Below, in pieces: positions 34,381 through 41,443 of a stretch of DNA of 64,000 bases (its first letter is position 1; the number at the start of each line of letters is the position of its first letter). The notes beneath the pieces were generated by a model, which was not told the DNA's origin, did not search any database, and worked only from the letters and a program-made list of their open reading frames with translations. The position numbers and the translations under genes are program-made. This stretch comes from Paenibacillus xylanexedens (GTDB lineage: Bacteria; Bacillota; Bacilli; Paenibacillales; Paenibacillaceae). The stretch is from assembly GCF_007676705.1 (NCBI RefSeq), contig NZ_VEBF01000003.1, positions 1 through 64,000 on the forward strand, written 5' to 3'.

Positions 34381-36894
34381 TTATTTCACCAATTGACCAC
34401 GTGTAACGCCCAGTTGGTTCGTTGCTTTTAGTGTTTTCCACACTTGTGTGCCACTGATCTCGCCGCGCAGTGCACGGTTGTACAGATCAATAACCTCACG
34501 TACCTGCTCCGGTGTCTCTTCCAGGAATTCCACACGGTAACGGGATACACCCAGATCCATAAAGTTGGTCAGATACTCGGCACCTGACTGCTCCACTGCA
34601 TTGTATACCGTATTACGACAGCCTTCATCCACACGTACTGGGTGAGACATACCGATTCGGTCTTGCAATGATGCACGCTGTTCCTCACAAGGACGGCCAC
34701 AGTTCGTAAAGTCTGTTCCTTCACTCATGAACGTACAGTATACACAGTGCTCGGTGTGGAACATCGGCAGATGCTGATGGATAACCACTTCGGTCTGACT
34801 TGTACGGGAGTGGCCCAGCAAATCAACCATTTGTTGAATGTTCAGGTCATAGGATGGCGTAATCCAGTCACAGCCTGCTTCCAGGAACAATTCAACTGCC
34901 TTGTGATTGGCGATATTCAATGAGAAGTCGCCGATCAGTTCAGGGTGCTTCGCATCCGGGTTTTCCATCCGGTGGCGAAGGTAGAAGTACAGTGCACCTG
35001 TATTACGTACCAATACCGCATCCGGCTTCAGACGCAGGATGTTGTTATGATATCCGTTCTCCCCAGGCATGTGAATACGCGGCGTTGCCAGCGCGATCTT
35101 GCGACCAGCGGCATGCACAGCTTCCACGGCTGCCGGGAACTGTTTGATAAACTCGAAGTCGGCATAGATCATGCCGATTCCTGCTTCAATCGCTGCCTCC
35201 ACTTGTGGCAGGCTGCGGCAGAGCGCGGTCAGTTCTGCTTGACCGCGAGCGACTGGCGATGCCGGTTTAACCGAATCGCCGTAAACATCTACCGCTCGTT
35301 TCACGTAGACGGGCGGTTTAGGACGCTCGCCCGCGAGTTGTTCTACCGCCTGACGGCGAATGTTGTTCAACTCGCGCATCGGGATGATAACGTCACCGTG
35401 CAGATTGACGTCCATTCCTTCCAACTGGAAGACGGTGCCTCCCAGACGTCCGAACTGCTCTTCGAGCAATTCATGCGTCATTGGACGCTTCTGCGCGATG
35501 TCCAGTTCCATCTCGGAATCGATCCGGACGGTCGTGCCTTTCTGCACGTCTGTCCACCACGTACTAAGCGGCTGCCCCGGGCTGCCGATGACTTTTACCT
35601 TCACCGGGAATACGCGGTATGGCTTCTCGGTCTCGAAGCTTTGACGCAGACGTTTGTCCAGCGCCGGGTCATTCGTTTTCCACACTTTGTCGCCAACTTT
35701 CACGCGGCGCAGATCCACGTCACTGCGGCCTGGCACGACATCAACGATCCAACCCTCTTCGGCTTCGCCTTCGAGTTTTACGCCTTTGCGACGTACATCG
35801 TATACACGTCCGCCCTCTTCCTTCTGAGTCGGGTCTCCGGCGTCAAATACAATCCCGTCTCCACGTTTCACGGGTGCGTCCAGCTTCAGAACCACACCAT
35901 CGCGCAACACTTGATCTACACGACCGAGGTAGACACCACGGCTTTTCGGGAACGTCCCATCCACCAGTTCTTTGTTGTTCGTACCGCTCAGGAAACCATG
36001 CGTGAATCCGCGGGAGAAGCTTTGCTGCAATTCGCGAACTTCTTCCTTGCTTGGCGGCGTGTTATCTCCATCAAAATAACGGTCAATCGCTTTGCGGTAT
36101 TTGCTTACTACGTTCGCTACGTATTCCGGCGTTTTGAGACGTCCTTCAATTTTGAACGAAGTCACTCCTGCTTCGATCAGTTCCGGCATTAGGTCAATCG
36201 CTGCCAGATCCTTCGGAGACAACAGATAAGCTACATCACCCATCGGCTTGTGCACCCCATCCACCATCAGGTCGTATGGCAGACGACAAGCTTGGGCGCA
36301 CTCCCCACGGTTCGCTGAACGTCCTCCCCACATTTCGGAAGTCAGACACTGCCCCGAGTAGGATACACACAGCGCACCATGAACGAATACTTCCATTGGA
36401 AGTTTCGCCTGCTCACCGATCTTTTGGATCTGCTTCAGATTGTTCTCCCGTCCCAGAACGACACGTTCCATATCAAACGGCTTCGTAAACTCGACCGCTT
36501 CCGGTGACGTAATCGTCATCTGTGTTGAACCGTGAATCGGGAAATCCGGCGAGATCTCACGGATCATCTTCACCAAACCCAAATCCTGAACAATTACAGC
36601 GTCCACACCTGCATCGACACAAGCGTCAATGAGTTCTTTGGCATCCGTCAATTCATTTTCAAAAATCAATATATTAAAGGTCAAAAACCCTTTTACGCCA
36701 TAACTGTGCAAAAACGCCATAATCTCTGGCAGCTCGTCCATGCGGAAATTGTTCGCCCGTGCCCGTGCATTAAACTTTTCGACTCCGAAGAAAATTGCAT
36801 CTGCGCCATTGGCTACCGCCGAACGCATACAATCCCAGTCACCAGCGGGTGCCAGAAGTTCAACGTCTTCTCTTCGTATTGTTGCTGTTTTCAT
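34381..36894 (-). CDS. U32 peptidase-family protein with DUF3656 (RlhA-like), long form
   Basis: The 837-residue protein begins with a TIM-barrel U32 domain (ELLAPAGDWDCMRSAVANGADAIFFG). Cysteines in SGQCLTSEMWGGRSANRGEC and AQACR fit the iron-sulfur site of U32 enzymes. A beta-rich DUF3656 region (~370-560) follows. The C-terminal ~270 residues contain a second barrel-like part with another Cys cluster (HCVYCTFMSEG, NCGRPCEEQ). Characterised relatives (RlhA/YdcP, TrhP) hydroxylate rRNA or tRNA rather than cut proteins, so an RNA-modifying role is more likely than proteolysis. E. coli RlhA is ~650 residues, so this is a long form. ATG at 36894, six bases after GGGGAGG. Confidence 0.88.
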   Translation of the reverse strand: MKTATIRREDVELLAPAGDWDCMRSAVANGADAIFFGVEKFNARARANNFRMDELPEIMAFLHSYGVKGFLTFNILIFENELTDAKELIDACVDAGVDAVIVQDLGLVKMIREISPDFPIHGSTQMTITSPEAVEFTKPFDMERVVLGRENNLKQIQKIGEQAKLPMEVFVHGALCVSYSGQCLTSEMWGGRSANRGECAQACRLPYDLMVDGVHKPMGDVAYLLSPKDLAAIDLMPELIEAGVTSFKIEGRLKTPEYVANVVSKYRKAIDRYFDGDNTPPSKEEVRELQQSFSRGFTHGFLSGTNNKELVDGTFPKSRGVYLGRVDQVLRDGVVLKLDAPVKRGDGIVFDAGDPTQKEEGGRVYDVRRKGVKLEGEAEEGWIVDVVPGRSDVDLRRVKVGDKVWKTNDPALDKRLRQSFETEKPYRVFPVKVKVIGSPGQPLSTWWTDVQKGTTVRIDSEMELDIAQKRPMTHELLEEQFGRLGGTVFQLEGMDVNLHGDVIIPMRELNNIRRQAVEQLAGERPKPPVYVKRAVDVYGDSVKPASPVARGQAELTALCRSLPQVEAAIEAGIGMIYADFEFIKQFPAAVEAVHAAGRKIALATPRIHMPGENGYHNNILRLKPDAVLVRNTGALYFYLRHRMENPDAKHPELIGDFSLNIANHKAVELFLEAGCDWITPSYDLNIQQMVDLLGHSRTSQTEVVIHQHLPMFHTEHCVYCTFMSEGTDFTNCGRPCEEQRASLQDRIGMSHPVRVDEGCRNTVYNAVEQSGAEYLTNFMDLGVSRYRVEFLEETPEQVREVIDLYNRALRGEISGTQVWKTLKATNQLGVTRGQLVK

Positions 36895-37238
36895 GTAGAT
36901 CCTCCCCATAACCGGCTATCCGCCGGATTTCATCCCTATATCCTTTAAAGCCTGAACACGTCAAGCTTAAGCCTGTACCTTATCCGGTACACCTGCATTG
37001 TCATTGAATTGCTATATCTATACATTATGTCTGTATTGCCTGAACTCCAAGCTTACAGTCATCCATATTCATCAGATCAGCAGTCATAACTCCTGAACTA
37101 GTATAGTGTACCACTTCTGCACCGACTCTTCTACGCTTTCCTGAAAAAACCGTTTACCATTTTCATTTCCAGCAAGATGTACACTAGACACTTCGATTGC
37201 AGTACCATCTTCCGATCGCTCGATAAACGCGTAGCCTA
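36895..37238. other. Gene-free spacer
   Basis: No credible coding frame on either strand. With the repeat copy F that follows, it forms the ~490-bp gap between the U32 gene and the stalk-domain protein gene. Confidence 0.5.
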
Positions 37239-37320
37239 TGCTTCCGATGCAGCTTTCCTACAGAAAGCTTGTAGCTTCGCTTCTTCAGATCGGTTCTGCA
37301 CTCTTCGTTCAAGTGTAAAT
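37239..37320. repeat. Intergenic repeat, copy F (with extra hairpin module)
   Basis: TGTAGCTTCGCTTCTTCAG, then TTCTGCACTCTTCG and an AGTGTAAA end match copies C and D. Upstream of it CTTCCGATGCAGCTTTC and CAGAAAGCTT form a small hairpin module that is shared only with the inverted copy G at 41192-41274. Confidence 0.6.
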
Positions 37321-37340
37321 GTTTAATTTATCTTTATACA

Positions 37341-37380
37341 GAAAACAAACAAGCCGGAAGGTCCTCTGACCCTCCGGCTC
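37341..37380 (-). terminator. Intrinsic terminator
   Basis: On the minus strand AGCCGGAGGGTC-AGAG-GACCTTCCGGCT is followed by TGTTTGTTTT, eight bases past the stop of the stalk-domain protein gene. Confidence 0.9.
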
Positions 37381-37388
37381 CACTGTAT

Positions 37389-39284
37389 TTATTTAATAAA
37401 TGTAAATGAGTTCACTGCTTTCTCCAAGGCGGCCGCCTGGACTTCTGTCTTGTTGGCATCATTCAGACCACTTGTAATCGTATAGGTGGTACCGTCCTTT
37501 TCAAATACAATCTGACGACCCTCATACGGCACACCGTTGTCCAGTTCATGATACGTAAAGGAAAATGCAGGCACACCCGCAAACGTTAGCTCCTCACTGC
37601 CAAGCAGCTTGAAGTTCTTACGCGTTTTGGTAGCTTCGGCATAAGCCTCTCTCAGTTGACTGACTGTCATCTCGATGGACTTATCCTCGCTCGCCGCAAT
37701 GGAGAACTCTCCGCCCGTGAAGGTGTACACCACAGGTGAGTATTCGAATTGATCACTATACGGCGTCCAGTACCGCGGAATATCCACACTGTAATGATAA
37801 CGTTTGGACGTGCGTGTGATTGTCTTCGTTTTGTCTGTCAAATAGGGATCTTCGCCCAGCTGACCGAAGTTATCGGCAACCGTATCAAAATCAATCTCTA
37901 CACTCTTCATGATCCGTTCAAACCATGCCCGATCTGCAGCCTGCTCTTCAGGGAACGTATACTCCGCATAATAGCGATACCCGTTCTTCTGCAAAAGAAC
38001 ATCAAACTCGGTCTGCCAGCCTCCGCCAAAGTTATAACGGAATTCATTCACCTCGGCAGTCTCTCCCGAGATATCCATCGTATATGAGCCAACCGGCTCG
38101 TAACTCTCTGGCGTAAATGTCTCACGCATCCACTTATCCAGTTGACCGCTCCAGTCTTTTACCGTTGTACCGGCCTTCGCCGAAGTGATACGCCATTGCA
38201 GATACGCACCATCCTTGGCTTCATAGATCATCTGATTGTTGTCCATCGACCAGCCAGCAGGAATCTTCAATTCAATGCCATAGTCATCATTCCACGCGGA
38301 GAGCATGCCATTATCTACGGTGGACAGATCCTTAATCGTTCGATCCGACTCCGCATAGGTTGGCTGGAATGAATTGAGCAGCGCCGCACGTTTGCCCAGA
38401 TCTTTGTAATTCAAGGCTTGATAATCAGCGAGGTATACATCATATTGACGACCTTCATTGAGATACTGCCGCATCTCCCACAACATGCCGTCTGCATCTT
38501 TTACAATAATCCGTGCATATCGCGTTTTGCCTTTCGACACCGCTTCACGATCCAGCACGGTATCTCCCGATTGCTTGGCTTCCTGCACGAGTTGTTGCAA
38601 CAAATCATCCGAATCCAGAGCCACATCCTGGTCGCTGACGTACACTTCAAGATAATAACTGTTGTCCGCTGCACCAAAAGTCATCATGCGCTCCTGCTCA
38701 CCGCTCTGGAAAACCATGAGATCCGCAGGATAGTTAATGGACCAGCCGTAAAAACTGTTGCCGATTCTTGTTTTTCCTTCATCCGGATGAAGGCCACCCT
38801 CTTCGTCCACCGAATCATCGGTTTGCAATAGACGAATCACCATTTCACCGGTACTGCTTGGAGCAAGCGTCGCTCCGATACCGGCAGCAACCGGACGAAG
38901 TGGAACCATGAGTACGCCATTCACCATCTTGGGAGCGACACCCATCTCATGTTTCACACCATCCACCCAAGCAATCGAACTGCCAATTGTTAGAGTAACC
39001 GTGTGAGGACCTTCCTTGATTTTGACGACATCATTTTTCTCCAGCCGGATTTCACTGCCAAATGCTTTCTTGAATACGCCGACAGGCACCATCGTAACAC
39101 CCTTGACCTTGTACGGTTTGGCTATGGCCTGCTTATCTCCGTTAATGTAGGCGCTCGTGCTACCTGCTTGGATTCGCAGTTCACTTGTCGTCAGATCAGA
39201 TGCCCATGCAGGGATTGCCGCACCAATGGCTAGCATCCCAGTTAATACACCTGTGCTCAGCACACGTATGAAAGACTTTTTCAT
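37389..39284 (-). CDS. Secreted protein with copper-amine-oxidase-like N-terminal stalk domain
   Basis: The 631-residue protein has a clear signal peptide (MKKSFIRVLSTGVLTGMLAI ... AWAS). A copper-amine-oxidase-N-like domain follows (~35-160; VTMVPVGVFKKAFGSEI, VNGVLMVPLRPVAAGIGATL). This beta module is common in secreted Paenibacillus proteins and does not imply copper oxidase activity. The remaining ~450 residues hold three similar alpha/beta segments, each with a pattern like YSVDIPRYW or YGIELKIPAGW, resembling PsbP/DUF1795-type repeats. Start ATG at 39284; a longer frame lacks a signal-peptide arrangement. It lies 43 bp after an HtrA-type protease with the same kind of stalk, so both probably act at the cell wall. 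Exact function unknown. Confidence 0.75.
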   Translation of the reverse strand: MKKSFIRVLSTGVLTGMLAIGAAIPAWASDLTTSELRIQAGSTSAYINGDKQAIAKPYKVKGVTMVPVGVFKKAFGSEIRLEKNDVVKIKEGPHTVTLTIGSSIAWVDGVKHEMGVAPKMVNGVLMVPLRPVAAGIGATLAPSSTGEMVIRLLQTDDSVDEEGGLHPDEGKTRIGNSFYGWSINYPADLMVFQSGEQERMMTFGAADNSYYLEVYVSDQDVALDSDDLLQQLVQEAKQSGDTVLDREAVSKGKTRYARIIVKDADGMLWEMRQYLNEGRQYDVYLADYQALNYKDLGKRAALLNSFQPTYAESDRTIKDLSTVDNGMLSAWNDDYGIELKIPAGWSMDNNQMIYEAKDGAYLQWRITSAKAGTTVKDWSGQLDKWMRETFTPESYEPVGSYTMDISGETAEVNEFRYNFGGGWQTEFDVLLQKNGYRYYAEYTFPEEQAADRAWFERIMKSVEIDFDTVADNFGQLGEDPYLTDKTKTITRTSKRYHYSVDIPRYWTPYSDQFEYSPVVYTFTGGEFSIAASEDKSIEMTVSQLREAYAEATKTRKNFKLLGSEELTFAGVPAFSFTYHELDNGVPYEGRQIVFEKDGTTYTITSGLNDANKTEVQAAALEKAVNSFTFIK

Positions 39285-39327
39285 TCCGCTCTTTCGTCCT
39301 CTCTCCATCCGGGTTGATCGCCGGGCT

Positions 39328-40494
39328 TTATTGTTCTTCATCTGCAAGGAAGGCCTCTTCTTCAGCGTCCTGAATATCTGCTCGATCAGCAAGCACCAAC
39401 GTACGAGTGACGATATCGCCATCCGTCTGCATCAACAGCTTTACCTTTTGCCCGGGCAGATACTTTTTGAGCAACTCATTGATATCCACGACAGAGGACA
39501 CACGTGTGCCCGCCACACTATAGATGACATCGCCTTCTTTGATTTTGGCTTTCTTTGCTTCAGGAGACAGTACACCCGTGATCGTTAATGGATCATCCGT
39601 AGGCAGACCCACTATGGCAGACCAGCTTTCTTCCAGCTGTAACCCCAGACTCGCACGTTTTATTTTGCCATATTCAAAAAACTGATTGATGATATATTGA
39701 ACGGTATCCACCGGAATCGAAAATCCCAAGCTTTCTATACCGACCGCAGAGAATTTCATGGAGTTAATACCAACCACCTCACCCTTCAGGTTGACCAGCG
39801 GTCCTCCGCTATTCCCTGGGTTAATGGCCGTATCGGTCTGAATCAACCGATAGGTCTCCTCTACACCACGATTCAAGCCGCTGATTACCCCTACCGTTGC
39901 CGAGTTGCGCAAGGAAAAAGAAATCGGCGTACCTATGGCAATCACCGTCTCGCCAACAGAGATGTTTGAAGCTTTGGCAAAGCTCGCAGGTTTGAGTGAT
40001 TTGGCATTGATTTTGATTAGCGCGAGATCACTTAGTACATCACTGTATGTTTTCGTAATTTTGTATGTATTGCCATCCGTCGTTACGACCACCGGATCTG
40101 TTAATCCGTCAATCACGTGAGCATTCGTCACGATCCATCCATTGGACCGGATAATGACACCTGTACCATGTGCAAGATTATAACGGTCTGATGATGCACC
40201 TTCCTGCACTTCGGTAGATTTCCCAATAATACCTACGACCGAAGGAGACACCTTTTCGATCACTTTGGGAATGGCTTCATTTCCCTTGTACGAATACGTT
40301 CCGGATTTGGCATCATATTGCCCACTTCCACCAAATGCCTTAACCAGATCCTTGGTGCTCACGTAGACTTGACCATCTACCACTTTAGCTTGCATTCCCA
40401 CTTTGGATTCAGCCGCACCAGCCGTTGCCGCCACACTAATCGAGAGTACAGCAGCCATCAGTATGGCTATCCCCTTTTTACCCAACACACTCAT
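39328..40494 (-). CDS. HtrA/DegP-type serine protease with stalk domain and PDZ domain
   Basis: The 388-residue secreted protease has a signal peptide (~1-28) and a short copper-amine-oxidase-like segment (~30-72; DGQVYVSTKDLVKAFGG). A trypsin-fold protease domain follows (~75-270), with the triad His126 (TNAHV), Asp156 (SDLALI) and Ser229 (GNSGGP). A PDZ domain (~285-365; GVLSPEAKKAKIKEGDVIYS) and an acidic tail complete it. HtrA enzymes degrade misfolded exported proteins. There is no membrane anchor apart from the signal, unlike Bacillus HtrA. AGGTGAG lies just before the ATG. Likely co-transcribed with the downstream stalk protein. Confidence 0.92.
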   Translation of the reverse strand: MSVLGKKGIAILMAAVLSISVAATAGAAESKVGMQAKVVDGQVYVSTKDLVKAFGGSGQYDAKSGTYSYKGNEAIPKVIEKVSPSVVGIIGKSTEVQEGASSDRYNLAHGTGVIIRSNGWIVTNAHVIDGLTDPVVVTTDGNTYKITKTYSDVLSDLALIKINAKSLKPASFAKASNISVGETVIAIGTPISFSLRNSATVGVISGLNRGVEETYRLIQTDTAINPGNSGGPLVNLKGEVVGINSMKFSAVGIESLGFSIPVDTVQYIINQFFEYGKIKRASLGLQLEESWSAIVGLPTDDPLTITGVLSPEAKKAKIKEGDVIYSVAGTRVSSVVDINELLKKYLPGQKVKLLMQTDGDIVTRTLVLADRADIQDAEEEAFLADEEQ

Positions 40495-40686
40495 ATTCTC
40501 ACCTGACCCTCTCTATACATCCTTCTTGCGCGACTCGACATCGGATTCATTGCTGAATCTATTCTCTTTTTCTCTCATCTGCAATTCAGGTATCCTTCAA
40601 TGTATCATACAGAATCTGGATATACAATTGTTTTAAGTCCTATTTTAGTAGAGAAGATAGAATCCTATTCAATCGTTCAGTATAAA

Positions 40687-40723
40687 TGAAAAAAACACCC
40701 TCCATGTCTCTCTGGAAAGTGTT
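40687..40723 (-). terminator. Intrinsic terminator after the small membrane protein gene
   Basis: On the minus strand AACACTTTCCA and TGGAGGGTGTT pair with two G-U wobbles, followed by TTTTTTCATT. Confidence 0.85.
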
Positions 40724-40770
40724 CGTCTGTACCTCTTTTGGCTTAAATTCCATCCACTACAGCAGCATTC

Positions 40771-40983
40771 CTACTGAGCAAACCAACCGGTTATCATCGC
40801 ATAGTCTGTCATCAGAAATACCAACAGGCTGACTATTGCAAATCCGATCGCAAACAGATTCTTCTTCGGTGCCCGAAGGAGTCGAACGACTCCGATGAAA
40901 ATCAGGATCGTAAATAAGATGACAAAAATATCAAATGCATTAAAATTCGATGTACTCGCCGTGGCAGCTTCTGCAAACAGCAT
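40771..40983 (-). CDS. Small two-helix membrane protein, DUF2759/YqgW-like
   Basis: The 70-residue protein has two membrane helices (~18-36 and ~44-64) joined by a basic turn, LRAPKKNLFAIGFA. That turn and the following SLLVFLM resemble the DUF2759 (YqgW) family of Bacilli, recalled rather than searched. AGGAGG lies upstream, 12 bp before the ATG, and a strong terminator follows, so it is a single-gene unit. Function unknown. Confidence 0.75.
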   Translation of the reverse strand: MLFAEAATASTSNFNAFDIFVILFTILIFIGVVRLLRAPKKNLFAIGFAIVSLLVFLMTDYAMITGWFAQ

Positions 40984-41191
40984 GGATAGACAGACCTCCT
41001 CACCATAGTTGAACAGCTAACGCATACCCTAATATCTTCCTCTATGTTATCTGTACCCTGCTTGTAATGCAAGCCCTATCATCCATAAAAATGAAAAAAA
41101 TCCAATTTGGCTGGATATCCCTGCAATGCTTGCCCCTACATATATGTAAACACTTTCACGAAAACATTCTATATAAGTTGAATTAATCATT

Positions 41192-41274
41192 TATACCATA
41201 ACGGAGAGGAAAGAAAAACTGAGAAAGCGAAGCGTTCGCTTAAAAGCTTTCTGAAAGAAAGCTGCATCGGAAGC
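41192..41274. repeat. Intergenic repeat, copy G (inverted orientation)
   Basis: The reverse complement reads GATGCAGCTTTC, CAGAAAGCTT, GCGAACGCTTCGCTTTCTC and TCTCCGTTAT. It matches copy F, including the extra hairpin module, and the core of copies A-C. It is the only copy in the opposite orientation. Apart from this copy and the uvrA terminator, the 41000-41443 gap holds nothing recognisable. Confidence 0.6.
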
Positions 41275-41327
41275 ATAATCTGTAACCAGATTTCCCCTTG
41301 AGGAGCGCTCTACATATTCCAAAAATA

Positions 41328-41406
41328 AAACCCTTCTTTTCGCAAGCAGAGCACATCAGATCATAATCCAATGGCTCACACTTCTCGAAAAGAAGGGCTT
41401 GTTCAC
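41328..41406 (-). terminator. Terminator after uvrA (long-loop stem)
   Basis: On the minus strand AAGCCCTTCTTTTCG and CGAAAAGAAGGGTTT form a 14-bp stem around a loop of about 45 nt. The T-rich tail TTTTATTTTTGG follows. The long loop is unusual, but the stem is strong. Confidence 0.7.
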
Positions 41407-41443
41407 TATCGTTTTTCGTTCAATAATCTCTGACTACAGGGAC

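Noticed and set aside
34945..36192. Open plus-strand frame of 415 codons opposite the U32 gene
   Set aside because: Antisense shadow of a well-supported gene. It is rich in Cys, His and Arg and has no family motif or ribosome site.
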